Shown: one piece after another, positions 27,692 to 37,049 of the stretch
How positions within the stretch are numbered: position 1 is the first letter of the stretch
Layout: each line of letters begins with the position of its first letter
From: Bradyrhizobium sp. BTAi1
GTDB lineage: Bacteria > Pseudomonadota > Alphaproteobacteria > Rhizobiales > Xanthobacteraceae
Assembly: GCF_000015165.1 (NCBI RefSeq)
Contig: NC_009485.1
Location: forward strand, 4,173,501-4,237,500
Length of the DNA stretch: 64,000 bases
Direction of reading: 5' to 3'
Notes under the pieces: model-generated
Told to the model about the DNA's origin: nothing
What the model saw: the letters and a program-made list of their open reading frames with translations, nothing else
Databases searched by the model: none
Made by a program: the position numbers and the translations under genes

Positions 27692-27933
27692 GGCCTGATC
27701 ACACTATCGCGTCGGGAGCGGTTCGTCACCGCGCGAGATCAACAATCCGCGAGTTTGCGGTTAATTCGATTATTGCGTGTTGCGTTGCGAAAAAGTCTGG
27801 CGTTTCTGACCCATTGCGTTCGTAGCCGAGATTCTTGTTCAACCCTGTAACGTTTGGGGTGACAATTGGTTGTGCTGCGGCAAAATGCGCCGCGTTGCGA
27901 TTGGCTGGTTTGTGGCGGGAGTGGGGGCTTGGT

Positions 27934-28233
27934 TTGAGGTGGTTGGGACGGAGCTGGACGACGCGGACGCAGGCCATCGCGGCGGGCGTGGTGTTGTCGT
28001 ATGCCGCGTTGGCGCTGTCCGGCTGCTCGAGCCCGATCGCCGACATGCCGTCCCTGGATTCCGATGCGGTGGTGCGGCCGAAGGAGCCGGGCGGATATCT
28101 CCCGGTGAACGACGTGCCGCGTGAACGTGAGACGCCGATCATCTCGCCCGAAGAGCGCGCCAAGATCGAAAAGGAGCTGGCGGCCGCGCGAGATCGCCAA
28201 GCCTCCGCAGGGACGGCCGGCAAGGACCGCTGA
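27934..28233 (+). CDS. Putative lipoprotein, start uncertain
   Basis: About 99 residues from a TTG; no ATG exists in this frame back to the previous stop, so TTG at 27910, 27934 or 27943 must be used. A lipobox-like LALSGC follows a hydrophobic stretch (AIAAGVVLSYAALALSGC). The mature part is hydrophilic, Pro/Asp/Arg-rich, and ends in a short charged helix (EERAKIEKELAAARDRQ). I recall similar small lipoproteins in Bradyrhizobium. Function unknown. The GGGGG upstream of 27934 gives it weak support. Confidence 0.65.
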   Translation: MRWLGRSWTTRTQAIAAGVVLSYAALALSGCSSPIADMPSLDSDAVVRPKEPGGYLPVNDVPRERETPIISPEERAKIEKELAAARDRQASAGTAGKDR

Positions 28234-28464
28234 CCCGCCGCCGCCCGGGACGACGTTACGGCTTTGACGCACGTAATTTTCTGGCGCGGCGCAGCGTCCA
28301 TGATAAAACACCGGAATCAACCGCACCTGAGCGTGTCGTCGCCGGCTAAGCCGTAAGGTCGTGCTAAGTTTATGTTTTAGCACGAATTTCGGTACATCGC
28401 TCGCGCCGCCGCAGAGCCAGCGATGCTGGCTGTATCGCCCCCGGTTGCCGGAGCCGAGAGACCC

Positions 28465-29685
28465 ATGGAAGATTTCTATCGCATCCGCCGTCTGCCGCCT
28501 TACGTCTTCGAGCAGGTCAACCGGGCCAAGGCGGCCGCGCGGAACGCCGGCGCCGACATCATCGATCTCGGCATGGGCAATCCGGATCTGCCGGCCCCGC
28601 CCCATGTGTTGGAGAAGCTCAAGGAAACCCTCGGCAAGCCGCGCACCGACCGCTATTCGGCATCGCGCGGCATCGTCGGGCTGCGCCGGGCGCAGGCGGC
28701 CTATTACGACCGCCGGTTCGGGGTGAAGCTCAACCCTGACACCCAGATCGTCGCCACGCTCGGCTCGAAGGAAGGTTTCGCCAACGTCGCGCAGGCGATC
28801 ACCGCGCCGGGCGATGTCATTCTGTGTCCGAACCCGAGCTATCCGATCCACGCTTTCGGCTTCCTGATGGCGGGCGGCGTGATCCGCTCGGTGCCGTCGG
28901 AACCGACGCCGCAATTCTTCGAGGCCGCCGAGCGCGCGATCATCCATTCGATCCCGAAGCCGCTCGCGCTGATCGTCTGCTATCCGAGCAACCCGACCGC
29001 CTATGTTGCGAGCCTGGATTTCTATCGCGACTTGGTTGCATTCGCGAAGAAGCACGAAATCCTCATTCTGTCGGACCTCGCTTATGCCGAGGTCTATTTC
29101 GACGACAAGAATCCGCCGCCCTCTGTTTTGCAGGTGCCGGGCGCGATGGATGTCGCCGTCGAATTCACCTCGATGTCCAAGACCTATTCGATGGCCGGCT
29201 GGCGGATCGGCTTCGCCGTGGGCAATGAGCGCATCATCGCGGCGCTGGCGCGGGTCAAGTCGTATCTCGATTACGGCGCGTTCACGCCAGTGCAGGTTGC
29301 GGCGACAGCGGCGCTGAACGGGCCCGACGATTGCATTCGCGAGATGCGCGAGACCTATCGCAAGCGCCGTGACACGCTGGTCGAGGCGTTCGGCCGCGCC
29401 GGCTGGGAGATCCCGTCGCCGGAGGCGTCGATGTTCGCCTGGGCGCCCTTGCCCGAAGCCTTCAAGGGTCTCGGCAGCATGCAGTTCGCGACCCTCATGG
29501 TGGAGAAGTCGGGGGTCGCGGTGTCGCCGGGCGTCGGCTTCGGTGAGCACGGCGAGGGCTATGTGCGCATCGCGCTGGTCGAGAATGAGCAGCGCATCCG
29601 GCAGGCTGCGCGCGGCGTCCGTCGGTTCCTTGAAAGTGGCATCGAAACGTTGCACAACGTCGTGCCGATCGCCAATCGGCGCTAA
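28465..29685 (+). CDS. alaC: AlaC-like class I/II aminotransferase
   Basis: 406 residues, closely similar in motif order to E. coli AlaC (glutamate-pyruvate aminotransferase). It has RIRRLPPYVFEQV at the N terminus, IDLGMGNPDLP, YSASRGIVGLRRA, and the PLP lysine about K239 in TSMSKTYSMAGWRIGF. The expected role is alanine synthesis from pyruvate. An aspartate or LL-diaminopimelate aminotransferase role is a weaker alternative. ATG 28465 is chosen; a longer in-frame start at 28423 adds a non-conserved segment. Hom lies 39 bp downstream. Confidence 0.9.
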   Translation: MEDFYRIRRLPPYVFEQVNRAKAAARNAGADIIDLGMGNPDLPAPPHVLEKLKETLGKPRTDRYSASRGIVGLRRAQAAYYDRRFGVKLNPDTQIVATLGSKEGFANVAQAITAPGDVILCPNPSYPIHAFGFLMAGGVIRSVPSEPTPQFFEAAERAIIHSIPKPLALIVCYPSNPTAYVASLDFYRDLVAFAKKHEILILSDLAYAEVYFDDKNPPPSVLQVPGAMDVAVEFTSMSKTYSMAGWRIGFAVGNERIIAALARVKSYLDYGAFTPVQVAATAALNGPDDCIREMRETYRKRRDTLVEAFGRAGWEIPSPEASMFAWAPLPEAFKGLGSMQFATLMVEKSGVAVSPGVGFGEHGEGYVRIALVENEQRIRQAARGVRRFLESGIETLHNVVPIANRR

Positions 29686-29724
29686 ACCTTCTGCTGCTTT
29701 CCTATCGACAGGTTCTCTGATTCC

Positions 29725-31044
29725 ATGGTCGCACCCCTGAGAGTGGGCATCGCGGGCCTCGGCACCGTGGGTGTCGAGGTCGTTCGTCTCCTTGAGCGTC
29801 AGGGGCGCGTGCTGACCGAGCGGACGGGACGGCCCGTGCGCGTGGTCGCGGTCACTGCGCGGTCGAAGGCCAAGAAGCGCGGCATCGATCTGTCCGGTAT
29901 CAAGTGGGCCAAGGATGCGCTCGCGCTGGCAAGCGATCCGGACGTCGATTGTCTGGTCGAATTGATGGGCGGTGCCGGCGATCCCGCGCTGTCGGCGATC
30001 GATACCGCGCTCAAGGCCGGCAAGTCGGTGGTCACGGCGAACAAGGCGCTGATCGCCAAGCATGGCCTGAAGCTGGCGAAGGCCGCCGAGAAGCATGGCG
30101 GCGCATTGAACTTCGAGGCCGCCGTCGGTGCCGCCATCCCGGTGATCAAGACCCTGCGCGAGGGGCTCGCCGGCACTGATATCAGCCGCGTCTATGGCAT
30201 CCTCAACGGTACCTGCAACTACATCCTGACCCGCATGGAGCAGGAGGGACTGTCGTTCGACGAGTGTCTGAAGGATGCGCAGCGTCTCGGCTATGCCGAA
30301 GCCGATCCGTCGTTCGACATTCATGGCCACGATACCGCGCAGAAGCTGGCGATCCTGGCGAGCCTCGCCTTCGGCACGCAGGTTGCGCAGAACTCGGTCT
30401 ATGTCGAGGGCATCTCCTCGATCGCGCCGGAGGACCTGCGCGCGGCGGCCGAACTCGGCTACCGCGTCAAGCTGCTTGGCGTCGCGGTGCGGACCGCCAA
30501 GGGAATCGAGCAGCGGGTGCACCCGACGATGGTGCCGAAATCCTCGTCGATCGCCCAGGTAATGGGGGTGACCAATGCGGTCACGATCGATGGTGAGGGC
30601 ATTCCGCCGATCACGCTGGTCGGGCCTGGAGCAGGAGGCGCCGCGACCGCGTCGGCCGTCGTTGCTGATATCGCCGACGTCGCGCGCGGCATCCGGGCGG
30701 CGCCGTTTGGCCGGCCGGTCGACAAGCTGCAGGCCACCGAGAAGGCGCCGATGGAGCGGCATGAGGGCGGCTATTACATCCGCCTGATGGCGCGCGACCA
30801 TGCGGGCACCGCGGCCACGATCGCGACCCGTCTGGCCGAGCAGAAGATCTCGATCGAATCGATCGTGCAGCGCCATCCCAATGGCGGCGAGCCGCCGCCA
30901 TCGGCCGGCAAGGGCAGTCCCGTCCCCGTGATCCTGGTCACCTATGCGACCCACGAGGATGCTGTGCACAAGGCGCTGCAGGCTGTGCAGCGCGACAAGG
31001 TCATCAGCGGCAAACCTCAGGTGATCCGAATCGAGAAGAATTAG
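29725..31044 (+). CDS. hom: Homoserine dehydrogenase
   Basis: 439 residues, NAD(P)-dependent reduction of aspartate semialdehyde to homoserine for Thr/Met/Ile. The Rossmann motif is GIAGLGTVGVEV. The catalytic region has GGAGDP, NKALIAKHG and the signature AAVGAAIPVIKTLREGL, followed by ILNGTCNYILT and GYAEADPSFDIHGHDTAQKL. A C-terminal ACT-like domain (about 350-439) suggests threonine feedback. It is monofunctional, without an aspartokinase part. Confidence 0.96.
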   Translation: MVAPLRVGIAGLGTVGVEVVRLLERQGRVLTERTGRPVRVVAVTARSKAKKRGIDLSGIKWAKDALALASDPDVDCLVELMGGAGDPALSAIDTALKAGKSVVTANKALIAKHGLKLAKAAEKHGGALNFEAAVGAAIPVIKTLREGLAGTDISRVYGILNGTCNYILTRMEQEGLSFDECLKDAQRLGYAEADPSFDIHGHDTAQKLAILASLAFGTQVAQNSVYVEGISSIAPEDLRAAAELGYRVKLLGVAVRTAKGIEQRVHPTMVPKSSSIAQVMGVTNAVTIDGEGIPPITLVGPGAGGAATASAVVADIADVARGIRAAPFGRPVDKLQATEKAPMERHEGGYYIRLMARDHAGTAATIATRLAEQKISIESIVQRHPNGGEPPPSAGKGSPVPVILVTYATHEDAVHKALQAVQRDKVISGKPQVIRIEKN

Positions 31045-31079
31045 CGCATGATACCCAGGGAACCGCTTGTCCCTGCTCA

Positions 31080-31100
31080 AACAAACGCGTGGCGTTTGTT
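31080..31100 (+). terminator. Stem-loop after hom
   Basis: AACAAACGC (31080-31088) and GCGTTTGTT (31092-31100) form a perfect 9-bp stem with a 3-nt loop, 35 bp past the hom stop. No clear U-tract follows, so it may be a weak terminator or stabilising hairpin. The 204-bp gap up to glpX otherwise shows nothing. Confidence 0.4.
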
Positions 31101-31248
31101 GATGGTTCATGCTCAAACCGGGGAAGTTCTTGGGCGGAGACCGGCCATTGCTGCCGACCGCCTGATCCCGACGCCGCCCCTGCGGACGGCGTCTGAGCGA
31201 TAGGTTTTGATGGCGGGTGTCCGCCGAGACGTCTTGAGGAGTTGGCCG

Positions 31249-32250
31249 ATGTCGACGCAGATTTCTGTCCCGCAGCAATTGTTGCTCGAGCGCATTCTGA
31301 CGCTGGAGCTGGTGCGCGTGACCGAGCGAGCTGCGGTGTCGGCGGCGCGGCTGCGCGGCCATGGCCAGGAGAAGCCGGCCGACCAGGCGGCCGTCGACGC
31401 GATGCGCCGCGAGCTCAACAAGCTGCCGATCGAAGGCACCATCGTGATCGGCGAGGGCGAGCGCGACGAGGCGCCGATGCTCTATATCGGCGAGAAGGTC
31501 GGCCTCAATGCCGGCCCCAAGGTCGACATCGCGGTTGACCCGCTCGAAGGCACCACGCTGTGCGCCAAGAACATGCCGGGCGCGATCGCGACCATGGCGA
31601 TGGCCGATGGCGGCACCCTGCTGCATGCCCCCGACGTCTACATGCAGAAGCTCGCGATTGGTCCCGGCTATGCCAAGGGCGTGGTCGATCTCGACGCCAC
31701 CCCGGCCGACAACGTCCGTCGCCTCGCCAAGGCCAAGGGTGTCGACCCCAGCGCGATCACGGTGCTGGTGCTGGATCGTCCACGTCATGCCGACATCATC
31801 CAGGGCGTCCGCTCGACCGGTGCCGCCGTGCGCCTGATCACCGATGGCGACGTTGCCGGCGTGATCCATTGTGCCGATCCCGACAACACCGGCGTCGACA
31901 TGTATCTCGGCACGGGCGGCGCGCCGGAAGGCGTGCTGGCCGCAGTGGCGCTGCGCTGCATCGGCGGCCAGATGCAGTGCCGGCTGATCCTCGACACCGA
32001 GGAGAAGAGGGAGCGCGCAGCCAAGATGGGCGTCGGCGATCCCAAGATGATCTACGGCATCGAAGACATGGCCCGTGGCGACTGCCTGTTCGCGGCCACC
32101 GGCGTCACCACCGGCTCGTTGCTGTCGGGCGTCAGGTTCCGCAAGGACGGCGTCATCGAGACCGAGACCGTGGTGATGCGCTCGGTGACCGGCACGGTGC
32201 GTTACATCCGCGCCGAGCACCGTCAGCTGGAGAAATTCCACCTCGACTGA
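31249..32250 (+). CDS. glpX: Class II fructose-1,6-bisphosphatase
   Basis: 333 residues of the GlpX class. Metal/phosphate motifs are IVIGEGERDEAPMLY, DIAVDPLEGTT and the C-terminal ATGVTTGSLLSGV. The enzyme removes the C1 phosphate from fructose-1,6-bisphosphate in gluconeogenesis; some GlpX proteins also hydrolyse sedoheptulose bisphosphate. The ATG at 31249 follows GAGGA with good spacing, so the longer frame from 31207 is rejected. Confidence 0.95.
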   Translation: MSTQISVPQQLLLERILTLELVRVTERAAVSAARLRGHGQEKPADQAAVDAMRRELNKLPIEGTIVIGEGERDEAPMLYIGEKVGLNAGPKVDIAVDPLEGTTLCAKNMPGAIATMAMADGGTLLHAPDVYMQKLAIGPGYAKGVVDLDATPADNVRRLAKAKGVDPSAITVLVLDRPRHADIIQGVRSTGAAVRLITDGDVAGVIHCADPDNTGVDMYLGTGGAPEGVLAAVALRCIGGQMQCRLILDTEEKRERAAKMGVGDPKMIYGIEDMARGDCLFAATGVTTGSLLSGVRFRKDGVIETETVVMRSVTGTVRYIRAEHRQLEKFHLD

Positions 32251-32265
32251 CGGCGGAGTGCCGCG

Positions 32266-32985
32266 ATGTCCGATCTCTCGATGGTCAAGGCGCTGGTGTT
32301 CGACGTGTTCGGCACCGTCGTCGACTGGCGCACCAGCCTGATCAACGACTTCACCGCCTGGTCGAAGTCCCGCGGCATCCAGGGCGACTGGACCGCGCTG
32401 GTCGACGGCTGGCGCGGGCTCTATGTCGGCTCGATGGACGAGGTCCGCAAGCATCCTGAGCGCGGCTACGTCATCCTCGACGTGCTGCATCGCCGCTCGC
32501 TGGAGACGCTCGTCGCCCAGCTCGGCATCAGCGGCCTCACCGAGGCCGATCTCGATCATCTCACCCGCGGCTGGCACCGGTTGCATCCGTGGGCCGATAG
32601 CGTCGCTGGGCTGACCCGGCTGAAACGCAAATACATCATCGCGCCGCTCTCCAACGGCAATGTCGCGCTGCTCACCAACATGGCGAAGTTCGCCGGTCTC
32701 CCCTGGGACCTGGTGCTCTCCGCCGAGCTGTTTCAGCACTACAAGCCCGACCCCGAGACCTATCTCGGCGCCGCGCGTCTGCTCGGTCTTGCGCCCGGCG
32801 AGGTCATGATGGTCGCCGCGCACAACAATGATCTCGAAGCGGCCCAGCGCTACGGCCTCAAGACCGCCTTCGTCGCGCGGCCCACCGAATACGGCCCGCT
32901 GCAGAGCCGCGACTTCGAGGCCACCGGCGCCTGGGACATCGTCGCCGCCGACTTTGGCGGCATCGCCGACCGCCTAGGCTGCTGA
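32266..32985 (+). CDS. HAD-superfamily haloacid dehalogenase, type II-like
   Basis: 239 residues. The nucleophile motif is FDVFGTVVDWR (Asp13), the motif-II serine lies in APLSNGNV, the lysine is in FQHYKPDPETYLGA, and the acidic motif is VAAHNNDLEAA. The last motif matches 2-haloacid dehalogenases (Asn/Asp variants) rather than phosphatases. Whether it dehalogenates anything in vivo is unknown. It sits 15 bp after glpX and is convergent with the next gene. Confidence 0.9.
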   Translation: MSDLSMVKALVFDVFGTVVDWRTSLINDFTAWSKSRGIQGDWTALVDGWRGLYVGSMDEVRKHPERGYVILDVLHRRSLETLVAQLGISGLTEADLDHLTRGWHRLHPWADSVAGLTRLKRKYIIAPLSNGNVALLTNMAKFAGLPWDLVLSAELFQHYKPDPETYLGAARLLGLAPGEVMMVAAHNNDLEAAQRYGLKTAFVARPTEYGPLQSRDFEATGAWDIVAADFGGIADRLGC

Positions 32986-32995
32986 ACCGTCTGCA

Positions 32996-34084
32996 TCACG
33001 CGCCAGAGATGATCACGCCGTACCAGCCGAGACCCTTGTAGGTCTCGTAGCCGGGCGTGGCGTGAAAGGCGACCAGGCGGCCCGATGCGTCCTGATAGAA
33101 GCCGCTGGGCTTGCCGTCGAGCCTGAGCGAAACGCGCTCGCTGAGGATGCCCTGGCCGTCCGACGCAGCAATGACACGGCCGTTGGAGTCGACCAGCAGC
33201 ACACGGGCCTTGTCGCTTTCGCTGACGCGAACGCCCTGCACGATGGCGCGCGCCTGCGCTTCCCAATCGAAATGGATCGCGAGCACCCCGAGCGGCTTGC
33301 CATGGGCCTTGCCGTCCTCGCGCACCGATGCGCAATAGGTCGCGACCTGGGCGTTGCCGAGCAGCGGCTGGCACTCGACGTCGCCTGCGACATAGTCGTC
33401 GCCCGAGCGCAGGCCGCGCGCCTCGCGAAACCATTTGGTATCGGCCACGCTCTGGCCGACGACGTTGAAGCGGTCCGCCCGGCCGTTGGCGATGACCTTG
33501 CCGCTGGGATCGCATAGCCAGAGATCGAGATAGACCGTGTAGGCGGAGAGAATCACCGCGAGCCGTTCGGACACATGGACGACGCGGGCAGCATCGGGCG
33601 AAGCCGCACAATCGACCACGGCCGAATCCGTCGCCCACCAGCGCACGTCACAGGTCCGCTCATAAAGATTGCGGTCGATCAGCTCGATGGCGTTCAGCGC
33701 GAGATCGACCATGCGCTCGCCGCGCGCCCGCTCGGTCATGCGCTCGATCGAGCTCTTGAGATTGCCGGTGCGTGTCGTCAGCTGTCCTTCGAGCTCGCGG
33801 GCGATGGTCTCGACCTGCTGGCCGACGGCGCGCACCTCCTGCGCCACGACGGCAAAGCCGGCGCCCTGCGCGCCGACGCGCGAGCTCTCGATCAGCGCGT
33901 TCAGCGCCAGCATCTTCATCTGATTGGTGATCTGCTGGATCGACTTGGTCTTCTCGCAGGCGATCTGATTGACCTCGCCGGTGAGCCGCGCGATCAGCGC
34001 GGAAACGTCGGTCTCGTCGTCGGCACGGGACGCTTGCGGGGAAACGAGGGAATGGGACGACTTCAAATCAGGCGCAGTCAGCAT
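32996..34084 (-). CDS. Soluble chemoreceptor-like protein, signalling tip before Cache domain
   Basis: 362 residues with no signal peptide or membrane helix. Residues about 25-110 contain a chemoreceptor signalling-tip hairpin: MKMLALNALIESSRVGAQGAGFAVVAQEVR, shown here split, is like the CheA/CheW-binding NALIES...GxGFAVVA pattern. Residues about 140-360 look like a double-Cache-type sensor (WLCDPSGKVIANGRAD, SVADTKWFREA, GVLAIHFDWEAQA). The usual order is Cache, membrane, then signalling domain, so this is reversed. ATG 34084 follows GGAG; the 1079-codon frame upstream is a recJ shadow. Confidence 0.85.
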   Translation of the reverse strand: MLTAPDLKSSHSLVSPQASRADDETDVSALIARLTGEVNQIACEKTKSIQQITNQMKMLALNALIESSRVGAQGAGFAVVAQEVRAVGQQVETIARELEGQLTTRTGNLKSSIERMTERARGERMVDLALNAIELIDRNLYERTCDVRWWATDSAVVDCAASPDAARVVHVSERLAVILSAYTVYLDLWLCDPSGKVIANGRADRFNVVGQSVADTKWFREARGLRSGDDYVAGDVECQPLLGNAQVATYCASVREDGKAHGKPLGVLAIHFDWEAQARAIVQGVRVSESDKARVLLVDSNGRVIAASDGQGILSERVSLRLDGKPSGFYQDASGRLVAFHATPGYETYKGLGWYGVIISGA

Positions 34085-34381
34085 CGGATGAACTCCATGT
34101 TGCTGTACGTCTCTCCCGGCGCGGAGATCGCCAACAAAAAAATAAACGGTTCTTTTGATTGAAATTGTAGGGAGTTCGCCTAACGCCCGTTTAATGCACC
34201 CCCTTCGACATAGCTGTAATTTTAGGCAACTGTTATTAGGTACCGTCAATCGCATCGACTTCGTTGGATATCTGGCAAAACCCCTGGGGTTCCCGGCCTG
34301 GAACCTGATCGCCGCGCGTCGTTGCTGTAGATTCGGCCGCGGCCTGCGAATCGCCGCACCGCGCAAGAGGCTTTGCGACCC

Positions 34382-36223
34382 ATGACACCGCTTGCCACAG
34401 CCCTGCCGATGAGTGCGCCCCAGGCGTTCCTCGGCGTGCGGCTGTCGCTCACCAACAAATTGTGGCGCGACCGGCTGGATGCCCGCGGCGCAGCGCGGGC
34501 GCTGGCGATGGTGCAGCGCTATCAGCTGCCGGAGATGCTGGCCCGGGTCCTGGCCGGACGCGACGTCGACATCGACGCCGTCAACGACTTCCTCGACCCC
34601 ACCATCCGCAAGCTGATGCCAGATCCGTTCACGGTGACGCAGATGGAAGCCGCGGCCAAGCGCATTGCGGATGCCGCGGTCAGGGGAGAGAAGGTCGCGA
34701 TCTTCGGCGACTATGACGTCGACGGCGCCACCTCGGCGGCGCTGCTCGCCTGGCATCTGCGCCATTGCGGGCTGGATCCGCTGATCCACATTCCCGACCG
34801 CATCTTCGAGGGCTATGGCCCCAACGTCGAAGCCATCCGCGCGCTCGCCGGCAAAGGCGCGACCCTGCTCGTCACGGTCGATTGCGGCACGACCAGTCTG
34901 GAGCCGTTGGCCGAGGCGAGGCGGCTCGGCATGTCCGTGGTTGTGATCGACCACCATCAATGCGGCGAGGAGCTGCCCGAGGTCGAGGCACTGGTCAACC
35001 CGAACCGGCCCGACGATCTCTCCGGCCTCGGCTATCTCGCTGCGGTGGGGCTGACCTTGGTGACCCTGGTCGCAGTCAACAGGGAGCTGCGCGGCCGCGG
35101 CTTCTGGAGCGGGACGCGGCCGGAGCCTGATCTCCTGAGCATGCTGCATCACGTCGCGCTCGGCACCGTCGCCGACGTCGCGCCGTTGATCGCGCTCAAC
35201 CGCGCCTTTGTCGCCAAGGGCCTGATCGCGATGCGCCGGCGCGACCATGTCGGCCATACCGCGCTGATGGATGTCGCGCGTCTCAACGGCCCGCCGGAGG
35301 CGTGGCATCTCGGCTTCATGCTCGGGCCGCGCATCAATGCCGGCGGCCGCATCGGCCGCGCCGATCTCGGCGTGCGGCTGCTGCTGGAGAGCGACGTTTC
35401 CGAGGCCGCTCGGATCGCCGCCGAGCTCGACCGGCTCAACAGCGAGCGCCGCATCATCGAGCAGCACGCCGAGGCACAGGCCGAGGCGGAAGCGCTGGCG
35501 TCGCTGGGCCTGGAAGACAAGGGTGCTGTCATCGTGACAGCCTCCGAAGGCTGGCATCCCGGCGTGGTCGGGCTGGTCGCGTCCAGGCTGAAGGAAAAGT
35601 TCGCGCGGCCCGCCTTTGCGATCGCGCTCGAGCCCGGCGGCATCGGCACCGGATCGGGCCGCTCGATACCGGGCGTCGATCTCGGTAAGGCCGTGCGCCA
35701 CGCCGTGGAGCAGGGCCTCCTGATCAAGGGCGGCGGCCATGCCATGGCCGCCGGCGTCACCCTGCGCAAGGAACGGCTGGCGGAATTCCGCGCTTATCTC
35801 GAAAGCGCGCTCGCGGCTGACGTGGCCGAGGCGCGCCACGTCAACGAGATCCTGATCGATGGCGCGATCAGCGCGCGCGCCGCGACGCCGGAGCTGGTCG
35901 CGACGCTCAATCGCGCGGGTCCGTTCGGCAGCGGCAATCCCGAGCCGATCGTGGCACTGCCGTCGCATCAGCTGGTCTATGCCGACGAGGTCGGGCAGGC
36001 GCATCTGAAGCTGCGCTTCAAGTCCGGTGACGGCGCCACCGTCAACGCCATTGCGTTCCGCTCGGTCGGCCAGAAGCTCGGCAATGCGCTGGTTCAGCAT
36101 CGCGGCCAGGTCCTGCACGTCGCCGGCACGCTCACTGTCGACCGCTACCAGGGCGTCGAGCGCGTGCAGCTGCGCGTCCTCGATGTCGCCGTGCCGGACC
36201 ACGGTCCGGCGATGATCCGGTAG
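34382..36223 (+). CDS. recJ: Single-strand DNA exonuclease RecJ
   Basis: 613 residues. The DHH-phosphoesterase motifs are complete: FGDYDVDGATSAALL, VTVDCGTTS, VVIDHHQCGEELP, and the DHHA1 motif KGGGHAMAAGVTL. A C-terminal OB-like domain follows. RecJ degrades single-stranded DNA 5' to 3' in recombination and repair. An in-frame TTG at 34373 is the alternative start. Divergent from the chemoreceptor-like gene across 297 bp that holds no recognisable feature. Confidence 0.95.
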   Translation: MTPLATALPMSAPQAFLGVRLSLTNKLWRDRLDARGAARALAMVQRYQLPEMLARVLAGRDVDIDAVNDFLDPTIRKLMPDPFTVTQMEAAAKRIADAAVRGEKVAIFGDYDVDGATSAALLAWHLRHCGLDPLIHIPDRIFEGYGPNVEAIRALAGKGATLLVTVDCGTTSLEPLAEARRLGMSVVVIDHHQCGEELPEVEALVNPNRPDDLSGLGYLAAVGLTLVTLVAVNRELRGRGFWSGTRPEPDLLSMLHHVALGTVADVAPLIALNRAFVAKGLIAMRRRDHVGHTALMDVARLNGPPEAWHLGFMLGPRINAGGRIGRADLGVRLLLESDVSEAARIAAELDRLNSERRIIEQHAEAQAEAEALASLGLEDKGAVIVTASEGWHPGVVGLVASRLKEKFARPAFAIALEPGGIGTGSGRSIPGVDLGKAVRHAVEQGLLIKGGGHAMAAGVTLRKERLAEFRAYLESALAADVAEARHVNEILIDGAISARAATPELVATLNRAGPFGSGNPEPIVALPSHQLVYADEVGQAHLKLRFKSGDGATVNAIAFRSVGQKLGNALVQHRGQVLHVAGTLTVDRYQGVERVQLRVLDVAVPDHGPAMIR

Positions 36224-37049
36224 CAGTCCGCACATCCGCTGTCGTCCCGAGTCATCTCTCCGTCGTCATGGCCGGGGCAAGTCCGGGCAAGACGAAATAA
36301 CTCATCAGCAGGCTCTGATTTGACACGGTCCGTTCGATCTCAATCCCCGAGGTCGCGGACGCCGGAACGACAGTGGAGCGTGTGACGCGCATCGTGGCCC
36401 GCATGACGCTTCGATCTCGCCGCGCCATCGCGCCCGAGTGATGCCTGATCAAAGCCCTCATCGGAGGAGAGAGGGCGCAGGGAATGCCGGGTGAAGACCT
36501 CACCCATGGCCCGCCTGCAAACGAAAAAGCAGGCGGCAGTCACCACAGGTCAGGCCGATCAACCGGCATTCCCTGCGCGATGGGTTTAACGTTTATACGC
36601 GATCTCCCCGGTGTCCGGCTGATAGCCACCGTCGTCAGCGGGATCATCATCACCCACCGGCTTGGCGCCAGCTTCGGGGCGCCAGGACCACGCGATTTCA
36701 CGTCCGCAACCTGCCGTTCGCCCGCGCGCTGCGAGAGCACGCTGCGGCAAGATCGCGGCCACCGCATCCCATCCTCCACGTTCGTGACGATCGCGAAGCG
36801 TCCCTCTCATGAGGACGGAATGCACAGAGTATTTCTGATTTTCGGAATAAGGGCAAGCAAAATCTCGCTTGCGTCTGCGGTCGAGGTCATCCCACTGACA
36901 TCGCAGCGGCTCATGACGTTTACGCGCAGCTGCGCGGACCACCGCGCGGCGACGCGACGGCGGACGCCGTCGCGGGCGTACCTCTGTACCATCCGATCAT
37001 CCTCGTCTAAATTTGCAGCGAGTGAACCAACCGGAATGAGGACACTTCG
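36224..37049. other. Gene-free region with degenerate Bradyrhizobium-type repeat sequence
   Basis: About 826 bp between recJ and a beta-lactamase-like gene. A 195-codon ORF (36484-37071) and antisense ORFs cross it, but their composition and overlap with the downstream start argue against translation. The sequence resembles, from memory, an intergenic element seen repeatedly in Bradyrhizobium genomes, whose fortuitous translations are often annotated as short hypothetical proteins. It contains the structured palindrome at 36475-36578. Confidence 0.6.
36475..36578. repeat. Nested palindromic element
   Basis: GCGCAGGGAATGCCGG (36475-36490) is repeated as its exact reverse complement at 36563-36578, a perfect 16-bp outer stem around 72 nt. 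Inside lie GTGAAGACCTCAC and a second hairpin with CGCCTGC / GCAGGCG arms. The nesting resembles REP/BIME-like or miniature elements. No transposase is present. Confidence 0.85.

Noticed and set aside
27739..32823. A 1694-codon antisense ORF across lipoprotein, alaC, hom, glpX and the HAD gene
   Set aside because: It runs opposite five well-supported genes. Its composition is His/Arg/Gly-rich without domains, as expected from third-position GC bias.
34085..36235. Upstream extension giving a 1079-codon minus-strand ORF with the chemoreceptor-like protein
   Set aside because: The extension is antisense to recJ. The ATG at 34084 has its own ribosome site and begins the recognisable protein.
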